A stretch of 64,000 bases of DNA from Streptomyces sp. NBC_00250 (GCF_036192275.1 NZ_CP108088.1:2046001-2110000), one strand, 5' to 3'; positions 8,198 to 17,811 are shown, counted from the stretch's first letter. Notes: generated from the sequence alone by a model not told the origin. Numbers and translations are program-made.

Positions 8198-9369
8198 GAA
8201 GGCGGATCCTCGGGGGTACGGGCGGCCCGGCCCGAGGTCCCGTTGCGCAGGGCCTGGGCGTAACGCTCGTACCGTTCGTACCGCTCCACCCGGCGCCGGT
8301 TGGCGCGGCGGAAGCGGCGGGCGACGAGCCGGGCGAGGTCGGCGGCACCGACCATGCCCGCCTCGGGGCCGAGCTGGGCGCGGGTGATGCGGGCCTCGGG
8401 ACGGTAGCCGCGGCCGGTGAGGTGGCGGCGGAAGGAGTCCCTCGCGGGGCCGATGAGCAGGTCGTCGGCGGCCGAGACACCACCGCCGATGACGAAGCAG
8501 GAGGGGTCGAGGGCGGCGGCCAGGTTGGCGATGCCGACGCCGAGCCACTGGCCGATGTCCTGGAGCAGCTCGACGCACATGGCGTCGCCCTCGCGGGCCA
8601 GCTCGGTGATGAGCGGCCCGGTGATCTCCGGGACGTTCCCCTTGACCCGTTCGATGATGTTGTACGCGACCGGGGAGTCGGCGGCGGCCAGCTCGCGGGC
8701 CTCGCGGACCAGCGCGTTGCCCGAGCTGTACTGCTCCCAGCAGCCGCGGTTGCCGCACGGGCAGCGATGGCCGCCGGGGACGACCTGCATGTGGCCGAAC
8801 TCGCCGGCCACCCCGTACTTGCCGCGCTTGACCTGGCCGCCCTCCAAGATGGCGCCGCCGATGCCGGTGCCGAGGGTGATCATGACGAGGTGGTCCTCGC
8901 CCCGTCCGGCACCGAAGCGCCACTCCGCCCAGGCGGCGGTGTTGGCGTCGTTGTCGACCATGACGGGGACGGCGAGACGGCCCTGGAGGGCGTCCCGGAG
9001 GGGCTCGTTGCGCCAGGCGAGGTGCGGGGCGAAGAGCACGGTGGCGCGCTCGGCGTCCACCCAGCCCGCCGCGCCGATGCCGACGGCGTGCACGTCGTGC
9101 CGGTCGGAGAGGTCCAGCACCAGCTCGACGATGGTGTCCTCGACGACCTTGGGGCTCTTGGACTTGTCCGGGGTCTCCGTGCGGAGCTTCTCCAGGATGT
9201 TGCCGTCGGCGTCGACGACACCGGCCATCACCTTCGTACCGCCGATGTCGATGCCGACGGTCGGCACCCGGGGCGCCGTCAGATGGGAGCGCCGCTCCCG
9301 GGTGCCGACGGTCCGCAGCACGGTGCCGCGGGCGGAGCCCCGGTGCGCGAGGTCACGGTAGGTACTCAT
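8194..9369 (-). CDS. ROK family sugar kinase (glucokinase-like)
   Basis: Cytoplasmic ATP-dependent sugar kinase of 391 residues. The phosphate-binding motif is VGIDIGGTK (about residue 43). The conserved GTGIGG and the ROK zinc signature CPCGNRGCWEQ with preceding GEFGHM are all present. It lacks the N-terminal winged helix of ROK repressors, having instead about 40 extra residues before the kinase fold, and a basic tail with repeated RYE. It lies 56 bases downstream of the ABC importer ATPase gene, so it probably phosphorylates the imported sugar. Glucose is the family default, but the real substrate is open. Confidence 0.88.
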   Translation of the reverse strand: MSTYRDLAHRGSARGTVLRTVGTRERRSHLTAPRVPTVGIDIGGTKVMAGVVDADGNILEKLRTETPDKSKSPKVVEDTIVELVLDLSDRHDVHAVGIGAAGWVDAERATVLFAPHLAWRNEPLRDALQGRLAVPVMVDNDANTAAWAEWRFGAGRGEDHLVMITLGTGIGGAILEGGQVKRGKYGVAGEFGHMQVVPGGHRCPCGNRGCWEQYSSGNALVREARELAAADSPVAYNIIERVKGNVPEITGPLITELAREGDAMCVELLQDIGQWLGVGIANLAAALDPSCFVIGGGVSAADDLLIGPARDSFRRHLTGRGYRPEARITRAQLGPEAGMVGAADLARLVARRFRRANRRRVERYERYERYAQALRNGTSGRAARTPEDPPS

Positions 9370-9425
9370 CGGCTCCGATTCTGCCAGGTGGGGTGTCAAG
9401 GGGCCGTTACATCGGGGCGGCGCCG

Positions 9426-10232
9426 CTACGGCCCGGAGGGCCGCTCCAGCTCGTGGCGGAGGTCCTCCAGCTCGGTGCCGCCGGCCATCTGCCGGGTCAA
9501 CTCGTCGAGCGTGACGGAGCCCTTGGTGTGGCTGCCGGCCATCACGCCGCGCTTGAGGAGGACGAACCGGTCGCCGACGAGATAGGCGTGGTGCGGGTTG
9601 TGGGTGATGAGAACCACGCCGAGTCCCTGGTCGCGGGCGGCGGCCACGTACTTCAGGACGACGCCGGACTGCTTGACGCCGAGCGCGGCGGTCGGCTCGT
9701 CGAGGACGAGGACCTTGGCGCCGAAGTGGACGGCGCGGGCGATGGCCACGCACTGGCGCTCGCCGCCGGAGAGGGTGCCGATCGGCTGGTCGACGTCGCG
9801 CAGGTCGATGCCCATGCGGAGCAGCGCCTCGCGGGTGGTGGTCCGCATCAGGCCGACGTCGAGCCGCTTGAAGGGTCCGGAGCCCTTGGTGGGCTCGGAG
9901 CCGAGGAAGAAGTTCCGCCAGACGGGCATGAGCGGGACGACGGCGAGGTCCTGGTAGACGGTGGCGATGCCCCGGTCGAGGGCGTCGCGAGGGTTGGCGA
10001 GCGTGACCTCCTCGCCCTCGATGCGGAAGGTGCCCGCGTCGTGCCGGTGCAGCCCGGCGACGATCTTGATGAGGGTGGACTTGCCGGCGCCGTTGTCGCC
10101 GAGGACGCAGGAGATCTCGCCGGAGCGGACCTCCAGGGAGACCCCTTCGAGGGCGCGGATGTTGCCGTAGTACTTGCTGACGTCGTCGAGCTCGACGAGC
10201 GGAGCGGACTCGGTCTTCGTGGCCGTCGTCAC
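9426..10232 (-). CDS. Sugar ABC importer ATP-binding protein
   Basis: Single ATPase domain of 268 residues that powers a carbohydrate importer. Walker A is GDNGAGKST, the signature LSGGERQ and Walker [13 protein letters not shown], with the switch His in ITHNPHH. The DNGAGKST form and the Q-loop sequence YQDLAVVP are typical of the CUT2 (ribose/xylose/inositol) class. It has one ATPase domain instead of the fused pair of RbsA. The GTG start overlaps the stop of the permease gene (GTGA). It belongs to an operon: binding protein, permease, this gene, ROK kinase, unknown membrane protein. Confidence 0.9.
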   Translation of the reverse strand: MTTATKTESAPLVELDDVSKYYGNIRALEGVSLEVRSGEISCVLGDNGAGKSTLIKIVAGLHRHDAGTFRIEGEEVTLANPRDALDRGIATVYQDLAVVPLMPVWRNFFLGSEPTKGSGPFKRLDVGLMRTTTREALLRMGIDLRDVDQPIGTLSGGERQCVAIARAVHFGAKVLVLDEPTAALGVKQSGVVLKYVAAARDQGLGVVLITHNPHHAYLVGDRFVLLKRGVMAGSHTKGSVTLDELTRQMAGGTELEDLRHELERPSGP

Positions 10233-11299
10233 TTGGTGGCCTCCACGCGCTTGCGGATCCAGGCGTTCAGCAGGGTCGCCAGGAGGAGCATCGCTCCCAG
10301 GAAGAACTTGAACCAGTCCGGGTTCCACTCGGCGTACACGATGCCCTTGCTGGTCATGCCGAAGATGAGGGCGCCGACCGCCGAGCCGATGGCGGAGCCG
10401 TATCCGCCGGTGATCAGACAGCCGCCGATGACGGCCGCGATGATGAAGATCAGCTCGTTGCCGACGCCCTCGCCCGACTGGACGACGTCGAAGGAGAAGA
10501 GCAGGTGCTGGCCGGAGATCCAGGCGCAGAACGCCACGCCCATGTAGAGGCCGATCTTCGTCCGGTAGACGGGGACGCCGACCGCGCGGGCCGCGTCGGC
10601 GCCGCCGCCGACCGCGTAGATCCAGTTGCCGAAGCGGGTCCGGAGCAGGATCCAGGTGGCGAGCGCGACCAGGCCGAACCACCACAGGATGGTCACCTTG
10701 AACTCGACGCCGCCGATGGTCAGCTGCGAGGCGAACAGCTTGCGGGCGGAGTCGAAGCCCTCCATGTCGGCGATGGTCTTGGTGGAGACGGTGCCGCTGA
10801 TGAGCTTGGTGAGGCCCAGGTTCAGGCCGGTCAGCATGAGGAAGGTGCCGAGCGTGATGATGAAGCTGGGCAGCTGGGTACGGGTCAGCATGAAGCCGTT
10901 GAAGACGCCGATCGCCAGCGTGACGAGCAGCGAGACGCCGACCCCGACCCAGACGTTCGCCGTCATCTGGTAGCTGAACATCGAGGAGATCAGGGCCGAG
11001 CTGGTGACCAGGACACCGGCGGACAGGTCGAACTCGCCGCCGATCATCAGCAGCGCGACGGGGACGGCCATGATGCCGATGGTGGAGGCCGCGTAGAGCA
11101 CGGTCCCCAGGCTGGACGGGTTCAGGAAGCTGTCGGCGACCACCGAGAAGAAGACGAAGACGGCGATCGCGCCGACGATCGAGCCGAGCTCGGGGCGGGC
11201 GAGGAGCTTCTTCAGCGGGGTGGTGCGCAGCAGCCGCTCGTCGACGTGGTCGATGCCTGAGGGGCCCGAGGGTCCGGACGCCGGGGCGGTGGAACTCAT
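10229..11299 (-). CDS. Sugar ABC importer permease (RbsC type)
   Basis: Integral membrane permease of 356 residues with about ten hydrophobic segments. The hallmark GGEFDLSAG and the conserved [22 protein letters not shown] near the C-terminal part identify the RbsC/XylH (CUT2) family. A cytoplasmic Pro/Ser/Gly-rich N-terminus of about 35 residues comes first. Its stop overlaps the ATPase start, and its own ATG 11299 overlaps the end of the binding-protein gene, so the three transport genes are translationally coupled. The substrate is probably a pentose or cyclitol, from the family and the neighbouring IolG-like gene. Confidence 0.9.
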   Translation of the reverse strand: MSSTAPASGPSGPSGIDHVDERLLRTTPLKKLLARPELGSIVGAIAVFVFFSVVADSFLNPSSLGTVLYAASTIGIMAVPVALLMIGGEFDLSAGVLVTSSALISSMFSYQMTANVWVGVGVSLLVTLAIGVFNGFMLTRTQLPSFIITLGTFLMLTGLNLGLTKLISGTVSTKTIADMEGFDSARKLFASQLTIGGVEFKVTILWWFGLVALATWILLRTRFGNWIYAVGGGADAARAVGVPVYRTKIGLYMGVAFCAWISGQHLLFSFDVVQSGEGVGNELIFIIAAVIGGCLITGGYGSAIGSAVGALIFGMTSKGIVYAEWNPDWFKFFLGAMLLLATLLNAWIRKRVEATK

Positions 11300-12315
11300 C
11301 GGGTGCCCCGCTCCGCGTACTCGACGAGCCGGGCGGCGTCGTCCTTGGTGATGATCTGCGGGCCGGTGAGGACCGGCTTGCCGCCGCCGAGGACGTTGGC
11401 GTTGTAGCGGTACAGCCAGAGCAGGTCGACGGCCTCGTAGCCCTGGAGGTAGGGCTGCTGGTCGACGGCGAAGCCGAGGGTGCCGGCCTGGAGGGAGGTC
11501 GCGACCTTGGCGTTGAGGTCGAAGGTGTCGATCTCGGCCTTGCTCCCGGCGCTCTTGGCGGCCTGGACGGCGGCGTCGGCGAAGGGGGCGCCGAGGGTGA
11601 CGACGGCGTCGACGCTCTTGTCGGACTGGAGCTTGGCCTCGATGGACGCCTTCACGTCGGGCATGTTGGTGCCGTCGACGTAGAGGTTGACCAACTCGCC
11701 GTCGAAGGTCTTCTTCGTTCCGGCGCAGCGCTGCTCGTGGCCGACGTTGCCCTGCTCGTGCAGGACGCAGAGCGCCTTCTTCTTGCCCCGCTTGTCGAGT
11801 TCCTCGCCGACGGCCTCGCCCGCGACGGTCTCGTCCTGGCCGATGTGGGTGAGCGCCCCGTACGCCTTGGACTGCTCGGCGCCGGAGTTCACGGTGATCA
11901 CCGGGATGCCGGCCTTGACGGCCTTCTCGACGGCGGCCTTCATCGCGTCGGGCTTCGCGAGCGTGACGATCAGACCGTCGACGCCCTTGGCGACGTACGA
12001 GTCGATCAGCTGCGCCTGCTGCTGGGCCTCGTCGCTGTGCGCGTAGAGGAAGTTGATGTTGTCCTTGGCGGCGGCCTGCTTGGCGCCCTTCTGGACGATG
12101 TCCCAGAAGGTGTCGCCGTCACCCGAGTGGGTCACCATGGCGAAGGTCCAGCGGGGGGTGTCGACGGCCGCCCTGCCCTGGGCCTCGGCGGCCTTGCGCG
12201 CGTCCTCCGCCCGCTTTCCGCCGGTGCTGCTGCACCCGGCGAGCGCCCCGGTGAGCGCGAGCGCGAGCACGGCGCCGACTGCGGCCCGTACCCCTCCTGT
12301 CCGAAGCCTGGTCAC
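11296..12315 (-). CDS. Sugar ABC importer substrate-binding lipoprotein
   Basis: Extracytoplasmic binding lipoprotein of 339 residues. The signal peptide ends in the lipobox LAGC (Cys at about residue 28). The body is a periplasmic-binding-protein type 1 fold: [35 protein letters not shown] and the hinge-region Asn/Asp in [11 protein letters not shown] chose GTG 12315 because AAAGGAGGG precedes it by nine bases; a longer frame begins at 12378 without such a site. It opens the importer operon. A 13-bp-period direct repeat sits just upstream and is a candidate operator for the GntR regulator. Confidence 0.9.
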   Translation of the reverse strand: MTRLRTGGVRAAVGAVLALALTGALAGCSSTGGKRAEDARKAAEAQGRAAVDTPRWTFAMVTHSGDGDTFWDIVQKGAKQAAAKDNINFLYAHSDEAQQQAQLIDSYVAKGVDGLIVTLAKPDAMKAAVEKAVKAGIPVITVNSGAEQSKAYGALTHIGQDETVAGEAVGEELDKRGKKKALCVLHEQGNVGHEQRCAGTKKTFDGELVNLYVDGTNMPDVKASIEAKLQSDKSVDAVVTLGAPFADAAVQAAKSAGSKAEIDTFDLNAKVATSLQAGTLGFAVDQQPYLQGYEAVDLLWLYRYNANVLGGGKPVLTGPQIITKDDAARLVEYAERGTR

Positions 12316-12344
12316 GAGGCCGTGCCCTCCTTTGTGTCCTTTGC

Positions 12345-12369
12345 GTGCATTGCAGTCGTGCATTGCAGT
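12345..12369. repeat. Direct repeat upstream of the sugar importer operon
   Basis: GTGCATTGCAGT occurs at 12345-12356 and again at 12358-12369, a 13-bp period. It lies about 30-55 bases upstream of the binding-protein start. A pair of identical half-sites in this place suggests a regulator site, most simply for the adjacent GntR protein. Confidence 0.5.
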
Positions 12370-12438
12370 ATCGGTCATGCAGGTCGTGGCGCTTGTCAGG
12401 GGGCCTGTGTCCGGCCTTTCCCGCCGGTGGGGTACGGC

Positions 12439-13197
12439 CTACGGACGGACCATCAGCTGGAACTCGAAGGAGTAGCGGGCGGCCCGGTAGAGGTGGGAGC
12501 CGTACTCGACGGCGCGGCCGGTGTCGTCGAAGGTGACGCGTTCCATGGTCAGCAGCGGGGCACCCTCCCGCTCGTCCAGCAGGGCCGCCTCGGCGGCGGT
12601 CGCGGCGCGGGCGCCGACGGCCTGGCGGGCGCTGTGCAGGGTGAGCGCGGCGGAGCGGAGCATCCGGTAGAGGCCGGTGGCCTCCAGCCGGGCGGTGTCC
12701 GGGTCGACGAGTCCGGCGGGGAGGTGGTTGCGCAGGTACGCCATGGGCTCGCCGTGTGCGGTGCGGAGCCGTTCGAGATAGAGGACCTCGCTCCCCTCGG
12801 GTACGCGGAGGGCCGCGGCGACCTGGCCGGTGGCGGGTTCGAGGCGGTTGACCAGGACCCGGGTGGCGGGGACCTGTCCGGCGGCGTCGAGGTCGTCGTA
12901 GAGGCTGCTCAGTTCCAGCGGGCGGCGGACCGTGCTGTGCACGACCTGGGTGCCGACGCCCCGGCGGCGGACCAGGAGGCCCTTGTCGACGAGGCTCTGG
13001 ATGGCCTGGCGGACGGTGGGGCGGGAGAGGCCGAGGCGGGTGGCGAGGTCGATCTCGTTGCCGAGGAGGGTGCCCGGGGTCAGCGTCCCGTTCTCCACGG
13101 CGCTCTCCAGTTGCTGGGCCAGCTGGAAGTAGAGCGGGACCGGGCTGGTGCGGTCCACGGAGAGCGGGGGCAGGGCGGAGCCTGACTGCTTGGACAC
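12439..13197 (-). CDS. GntR/HutC family regulator of the sugar importer
   Basis: Repressor-type regulator of 252 residues. The N-terminal winged helix (residues about 20-85) contains PLYFQLAQQLESAVENG and the recognition sequence LGLSRPTVRQAIQSLVDKG. The C-terminal UTRA effector domain (about 100-245) includes EVLYLERLRTAHGEPMAYL and ends YRAARYSFEFQLMVRP. It is the gene before the importer operon on the same strand and is divergent from an IolG-like dehydrogenase. A TTGTC-CT-GACAA palindrome is present between the divergent genes. GTG 13197 is used as start, preceded by a G-rich site. The ligand is probably the transported sugar or its phosphate. Confidence 0.9.
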   Translation of the reverse strand: MSKQSGSALPPLSVDRTSPVPLYFQLAQQLESAVENGTLTPGTLLGNEIDLATRLGLSRPTVRQAIQSLVDKGLLVRRRGVGTQVVHSTVRRPLELSSLYDDLDAAGQVPATRVLVNRLEPATGQVAAALRVPEGSEVLYLERLRTAHGEPMAYLRNHLPAGLVDPDTARLEATGLYRMLRSAALTLHSARQAVGARAATAAEAALLDEREGAPLLTMERVTFDDTGRAVEYGSHLYRAARYSFEFQLMVRP

Positions 13198-13246
13198 GGG
13201 GGGAGCGTAGCCCGGTGCGCTGATGACGGGAAGTCGTGACGTCCGG

Positions 13247-13258
13247 TTGTCCTGACAA
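13247..13258. promoter_or_regulatory. TTGTC-N2-GACAA palindrome between gntR and iolG-like gene
   Basis: Perfect 5-2-5 inverted repeat in the 100-base divergent region, 39 bases upstream of the dehydrogenase ATG and next to a TTGACA hexamer at 13263-13268. The size suits a GntR dimer site controlling both directions. Confidence 0.5.
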
Positions 13259-13297
13259 ATCCTTGACACCGGGGACGTACGGCTCCACGGTGGGGCC

Positions 13298-14296
13298 ATG
13301 CGCATCGGACTCATCGGTACGGGACGGATCGGGAGCTTCCACGCGGGGGTGCTGGCCCGCCACCCGGAGGTCGAGTCGCTGGTCGTGGCGGACGCGGACG
13401 CCGTCCGGGCCGCCGGGGTCGCGGGAGCGCTCGGGGCGGAGGCGGCGCCGGACGTCACCGCGCTGTTCGCGCACGCCCTGGACGCCGTGGTGATCGCCTC
13501 CGCGACGGCCGCGCACGCCGAGCTGATCGCCCGCGCCGCGGGCGCGGGGCTCCCGGCCTTCTGCGAGAAGCCGATCTCCCTGGACGTGCCGGGAACGACG
13601 GCCGCGCTCACGGCGGTGGCGGAGGCCGGTACGGAGCTCCAGATCGGCTTCATGCGGCGCTTCGACCCCGGGTACCGGGCGGCGCGCGAGGCGGTGCGCT
13701 CTGGCCGGCTCGGCCGGCTGCACACCGTGCGGGCGGCGACCTCCGACCCGGAGCCGCCGCCGGCCGCGTACCTGCCGCTCTCCGGCGGTCTCTTCCGCGA
13801 CTGTCTGGTGCACGACTTCGACATCGTCCGCTGGGTGACCGGGCGGGAGGTGGTGGAGGTGTACGCGACGGGTTCGGACGTCGGACCGGCGATGTTCCGT
13901 GACGCCGGGGACGTGTCCACGGCCGCCGCGCTGCTCACCCTGGACGACGGCACCCTGGTCACGGCGACCGCGACCCGCTGCAACGGCGCCGGGTACGACG
14001 TCCGCATGGAGCTGGCGGGCGACCGGGACCAGATCGCGGTGGGCCTGGACGACCGCACCCCGCTCACCTCGGTGGAACCCTGGGCTCCGGCCCCGCCGGG
14101 GAAGCCCTGGACCGGCTTCCTGGAGCGGTTCGCCCCCGCGTACGAGGCCGAGCTCGACGCCTTCGTACGCGTGGTGCGCGGCGAGGCGCCCAACCCGTGC
14201 GACGGCCGGGAGGCCCTGGCGGCGCTCCGGATCGCCGAGGCGTGCGAGCGCTCGCGGCGGGAGCGGCGTCCGGTCCGGGTGGACGACATCGGCTAG
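13298..14296 (+). CDS. Gfo/Idh/MocA oxidoreductase (inositol 2-dehydrogenase-like)
   Basis: NAD(P)-dependent sugar or cyclitol dehydrogenase of 332 residues. The Rossmann motif is GTGRIGSFHAGVL at residues 7-19. EKPISLD carries the conserved catalytic-site Lys, and GLFRDCLVHDFDIVRWVTG carries the HDFD motif typical of IolG-type inositol dehydrogenases. It is divergent from the GntR regulator of a CUT2 importer. I therefore suggest oxidation of the imported compound, with inositol or a related cyclitol as a guess. No other inositol pathway genes are present. Confidence 0.85.
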   Translation: MRIGLIGTGRIGSFHAGVLARHPEVESLVVADADAVRAAGVAGALGAEAAPDVTALFAHALDAVVIASATAAHAELIARAAGAGLPAFCEKPISLDVPGTTAALTAVAEAGTELQIGFMRRFDPGYRAAREAVRSGRLGRLHTVRAATSDPEPPPAAYLPLSGGLFRDCLVHDFDIVRWVTGREVVEVYATGSDVGPAMFRDAGDVSTAAALLTLDDGTLVTATATRCNGAGYDVRMELAGDRDQIAVGLDDRTPLTSVEPWAPAPPGKPWTGFLERFAPAYEAELDAFVRVVRGEAPNPCDGREALAALRIAEACERSRRERRPVRVDDIG

Positions 14297-14344
14297 GCGG
14301 GCGCGGCCCGGTCGGCAGGACATCCGTTCAGCGGCCCACCGGGT

Positions 14345-15523
14345 TCACCACCGGACCGGAAGGTGCCGGACTCCTCGCATGAGGAGGCCCGGGAGCCACT
14401 CCCAGGGCTCGCCCTCGGGGTCGAGTTCCAGGTTCGGGAAGCGGTCGAGGAGGGTCCGGAGCGCGATCCGGCCTTCGAGCCGGGCGAGCGGGGCGCCCAG
14501 GCAGTAGTGGATGCCGTGCCCGAACGCCAGATGGCCCTTGGTGTCCCGGCGGATGTCGAAGCGGTCGGGCTCGGGGAACCGGGCCGGGTCGCGGTCGAGC
14601 GCCCCGATGGCGACGAGAACGCTCTGACCTGCCGGGATCTCGGTGCCGCCGAGGGTGACGGGCTCCCGGCTGAAACGGAAGGTGCTGGTCTCCACCGGCC
14701 CGTCGTACCGCAGGGACTCCTCGATCGTCCCGTCCAGGAGGCTCGGGTCGGCGCGCAGGGCGGCGAGCTGCTCGGGGTGGGTGAGCAGATTGCGGACGGT
14801 GTTGGCGATCAGATTGACGGTGGTCTCATGGCCCGCGATGAGCAACAGATAGGCCATGGCCCGGAGTTCGGGCCCGGAGAGCCGGTCGCCGTCCTCGGCG
14901 CGGGCGGCGATCAGACCGGAGAGCAGGTCGTCGGTGGGGCCCGCGGCCCGCTTGTCCTCGATGAGCGCGTCGAGGTAGGCGCCGAAGTCCACCATGCTCC
15001 GGGTGAAGTCCTCGTCGCCGGTGGGGGTGACCAGCTCCGTCGACCAGCGGCGGAAGGTGTCGCGGTCCGCCGAGGGGACCCCGAGGAGCTCGCAGATGAC
15101 GGTGATCGGCAGCGGATACGCGAAGGCCTCGACGAGGTCGGCCCGACCGGCCGGTTCCATCGCGTCGACGAGGTCTGCGGTGAGCCGCTCGATGCGGGGC
15201 CGCAGGGCTTCCACCCGGCGGCCGGTGAACTCGCCCGTGACCAGGCGGCGCAGCCGGGTGTGGTCGGGCGCGTCGGCCGAGAGGAGGTGGACGCCGATGA
15301 TGTCCTCCTCCGGCGCCCGTACGCCGATCACGTGCGGGGACTTCGCGAGTCGGGGGTCGGCGAACGCCGCGCGGCCCTCCTCGTGGCCGACGACCAGCCA
15401 GAACCGGAAGCCGTCGGGCATCCGCACCTCGTGGACGGGGCCGGCCTCGCGGAACGTGGCGTAGTAGGGGTACGGGTTCGCGGTGAAGTCCGCGCCGTAC
15501 TCCCCCAGTTCGATGACGGACAT
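14345..15523 (-). CDS. Cytochrome P450
   Basis: Soluble bacterial P450 monooxygenase of 392 residues. It has the I-helix oxygen-activation motif AGHETT, the K-helix EESLR (ExxR) and the haem-binding loop FGHGIHYCLGAPLAR with the axial Cys, so the catalytic set is complete. The length and motifs fit CYP105/107-like actinobacterial enzymes. ATG 15523 is used; a GTG directly before it at 15526 is equally possible. No ferredoxin or reductase gene is next to it, so it must borrow electrons from elsewhere. The substrate is unknown. Confidence 0.92.
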   Translation of the reverse strand: MSVIELGEYGADFTANPYPYYATFREAGPVHEVRMPDGFRFWLVVGHEEGRAAFADPRLAKSPHVIGVRAPEEDIIGVHLLSADAPDHTRLRRLVTGEFTGRRVEALRPRIERLTADLVDAMEPAGRADLVEAFAYPLPITVICELLGVPSADRDTFRRWSTELVTPTGDEDFTRSMVDFGAYLDALIEDKRAAGPTDDLLSGLIAARAEDGDRLSGPELRAMAYLLLIAGHETTVNLIANTVRNLLTHPEQLAALRADPSLLDGTIEESLRYDGPVETSTFRFSREPVTLGGTEIPAGQSVLVAIGALDRDPARFPEPDRFDIRRDTKGHLAFGHGIHYCLGAPLARLEGRIALRTLLDRFPNLELDPEGEPWEWLPGLLMRGVRHLPVRW

Positions 15524-15560
15524 CACCGCAGACTAGCCGACTGTTCCCGGTCCCAAACGA

Positions 15561-16235
15561 TCAGTTCCGGCCGTCTTCGTCCAGGAGACCGGCGTCGTGG
15601 ACGAGGAGGGCGATCTGGACGCGGTTGTTGAGACCGAGTTTGGCGAGAACGCGCGAGACATGGGTCTTGACCGTCGGCACGCTCATGTACAGCTCGGCGG
15701 CGATCTCGGCGTTGGAGAGGCCTCGGCCCACGGCGACCGCCACCTCCCGCTCGCGGTCGGCGAGTTCGGTGAGACGTCCGGCGGCCGCGGTGCGCGGGGA
15801 CTGTTCCGGCTGTTCGGCGACATGGGTCATGAGTTGGCGGGTGACGGCCGGGGAGAGCACCGGGTCCCCCGCGGCGACCCGGCGGACGGCGGCGACGATC
15901 TCGGCGGGCGGGGTGTCCTTGAGGACGAAGCCCGCGGCGCCCGCCCGCAGGGCGCGCAGCACCTGCTCGTCGGCGTGGAACGTGGTGAGGACGACGACCT
16001 CGGGCGCGCCGGGCCCGGCGGCGCGCAGCCGCTCGGTGGCGGTGAGCCCGTCCACGTGGGGCATGCGGATGTCCATGAGGAGGACGTCGGGGGCGTACCG
16101 GGCGACGAGTTCGGGGACCTCGCGGCCGTCGGCGCCCTCGCCGACGATCTCCAGGTCCTCGGCACCGCCGAGCATGAAGGTGAGGCCCGCGCGGACCAGG
16201 GGGTCGTCGTCGACGATGAGCAGCCGGATGGTCAT
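15561..16235 (-). CDS. NarL/LuxR-type response regulator
   Basis: DNA-binding response regulator of 224 residues. The receiver domain has acidic residues 9-11, phospho-acceptor Asp55 in DVLLMDIRMP, the conserved Thr in VVLTTF and Lys in FVLKDTPP. The C-terminal LuxR helix-turn-helix includes LSNAEIAAELYMSVPTVKTH. ATG 16235 overlaps the stop of the kinase gene (ATGA), which favours it over an in-frame GTG nine bases upstream. It is paired with the upstream histidine kinase. I see no neighbouring target gene or operator. Confidence 0.93.
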   Translation of the reverse strand: MTIRLLIVDDDPLVRAGLTFMLGGAEDLEIVGEGADGREVPELVARYAPDVLLMDIRMPHVDGLTATERLRAAGPGAPEVVVLTTFHADEQVLRALRAGAAGFVLKDTPPAEIVAAVRRVAAGDPVLSPAVTRQLMTHVAEQPEQSPRTAAAGRLTELADREREVAVAVGRGLSNAEIAAELYMSVPTVKTHVSRVLAKLGLNNRVQIALLVHDAGLLDEDGRN

Positions 16236-17443
16236 GGGGGCCACGGTAGCCAGGCGTGGAGCGAGAATCCGCCGTCGGGGGCCGGTCCGTGTTCCATCCG
16301 GCCGCCGGCGAGGGCCGTGCGTTCGGTGAGCCCGATGAGGCCCTGGCCCGAGCCGGGGACGTGCGGGACCGGTCCGGCGGGCGCCGGATTGTGGATGTCG
16401 ACGGTGAGGCCCTCGCCGGGACGGCCGCGCACGGTGACGGTGACCGTGGTGCCGGGGGCGTGCTTGCGGGCGTTGGTGAGGCCCTCCTGGGCGATGCGGT
16501 AGACCGTACGGCCGGTGGCGGCGGGCACGGCGGCCGGTTCGTCCACGGTGGTGTCGAGGACGACGTCCGCCCCGGCCTCGCGGGATTCCTCGATCAGCGC
16601 GTCGAGGGTGACGAGGGTGGGCTGGGGCCGGTCGCCTTCGCCGTTCTCGCCGGGTGCGCGCAGGACGCCGATGATCTCGCGGAGGTCCTGGAGCGCTTCG
16701 TGGGCGCTGTCGCGGATGACCCCGGCGGCGCGGGCGACCTGCTCGGGCGGGGCGTCGGGCCGGAACTCCAGGGCTCCGGCGTGCACGCTGAGCAGGGTGA
16801 GCCGGTGAGCGAGGACGTCGTGCATCTCGCGGGCGATGGCCTCACGGGCGAGCCGCTGGGCCTGGGCGGCGCGCAGCTCGGCCTCGGCCTCGGCGCGACG
16901 GGCGCGTTCCCTGAGGGCGTCGACGAGTTGGCGCCGGGAGCGGACGAGCATGCCCCAGGCGGTGACGAGCAGGATGAGGGTGAAGCCGAGGGCGATGGAG
17001 AGCCCGGTGTTGGTGGTGGGGTCGGGCCGGATGAACGCCTGCGCGGTGGAGGCGGCCACGGCGAGCGCGCCGATCGCGGCGACCTCACGGAAGGGCTTGC
17101 GTACGGCGACGCTGAACAGGCTCGCGAGGAGGGCGCCGGCGGCGACCGGGGCCACGACGTTGAGCAGCGAGAGCCCGATGGCGAGCCCGGCGGGCCAGCG
17201 GCGGCGCAGCCAGAGGGCGCAGCAGGCGGCGGCGCCCAGGAGTTGGTCGACGAGGGTGACGGCCCCGCTGGTGTACTGCGCGCTGGTGTCGGCGGCGATG
17301 AGGCCGACGAAGGCCGCGAGGAGGAAGAGCGAGGTGTCCACGATCCAGTCGCGGACGGTACGGCGGGGCCGCGCCGCTCCGTTCCCACCCGGTTCGACCA
17401 GGTGGGAGGGGAGCAGCCAGCGCTGCCGGTCCGTACGAGTCAT
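16232..17443 (-). CDS. Sensor histidine kinase (HisKA_3/NarX-DesK type)
   Basis: Membrane sensor kinase of 403 residues. An N-terminal region with about five to six hydrophobic segments (residues about 35-165) acts as sensor. A coiled coil follows (about 170-200), then the dimerisation helix with His208 in REMHDVLAHRL. The ATPase domain has RIAQEGLTNARKHAPG (N box) and the G-rich GSGQGLIGLTER. Its stop overlaps the start of the response-regulator gene. The signal is not evident from the sequence. Confidence 0.92.
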   Translation of the reverse strand: MTRTDRQRWLLPSHLVEPGGNGAARPRRTVRDWIVDTSLFLLAAFVGLIAADTSAQYTSGAVTLVDQLLGAAACCALWLRRRWPAGLAIGLSLLNVVAPVAAGALLASLFSVAVRKPFREVAAIGALAVAASTAQAFIRPDPTTNTGLSIALGFTLILLVTAWGMLVRSRRQLVDALRERARRAEAEAELRAAQAQRLAREAIAREMHDVLAHRLTLLSVHAGALEFRPDAPPEQVARAAGVIRDSAHEALQDLREIIGVLRAPGENGEGDRPQPTLVTLDALIEESREAGADVVLDTTVDEPAAVPAATGRTVYRIAQEGLTNARKHAPGTTVTVTVRGRPGEGLTVDIHNPAPAGPVPHVPGSGQGLIGLTERTALAGGRMEHGPAPDGGFSLHAWLPWPP

Positions 17444-17589
17444 GCCGGCAAATGTACGCAGCCGGGGGCGCCGTGCGGGGCATCGGCGGCGGGGCCGCTA
17501 CCGAAGTCGCGGAGGTCGATACTTCGGTCGCGGCGCCCGTGGACCTGCGACGGACGCGGCCGGTCCCGGGGCCGCGCCATGATCACCTC

Positions 17590-17811
17590 ATGAAGAAGTT
17601 TCTGGAGGTCACCGGTTTCCTGCTCGCCCTCTTCGGTGTGGCCGGGGTGGTGCGCGAGCTGACGGACGGCTGGTTCCGGCTCCTCGGCGTGACCCGGTTC
17701 CTCACCGAGAACGTGTGGTTCCTGGAGGGCCGGGAGCTGTTCACCAACATCGTGATCGCGGTGCTCGGCCTGGTCCTCATGATCCTGTCGGACCGGGTGG
17801 CGAAGTCCTGA
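17590..17811 (+). CDS. Small two-helix membrane protein, unknown
   Basis: 73 residues. It begins MKKFLEVTGFLLALFGVAGV, one membrane helix, and has a second helix near the end (NIVIAVLGLVLMILSD). A middle segment, ELTDGWFRLLGVTRFL, may lie on the membrane surface. I chose ATG 17590 because a longer frame from 17452 carries an unlikely N-terminus. The gene is divergent from the kinase operon and convergent with the next small membrane protein. The family is unknown to me and no function is proposed. Confidence 0.65.
   Translation: MKKFLEVTGFLLALFGVAGVVRELTDGWFRLLGVTRFLTENVWFLEGRELFTNIVIAVLGLVLMILSDRVAKS

Noticed and set aside
8194..9753. N-terminally extended ROK protein, which would suggest a ROK repressor
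   Set aside because: The extra in-frame residues before 9369 overlap the ATPase gene and show no helix-turn-helix. ATG 9369 gives a plausible kinase start.
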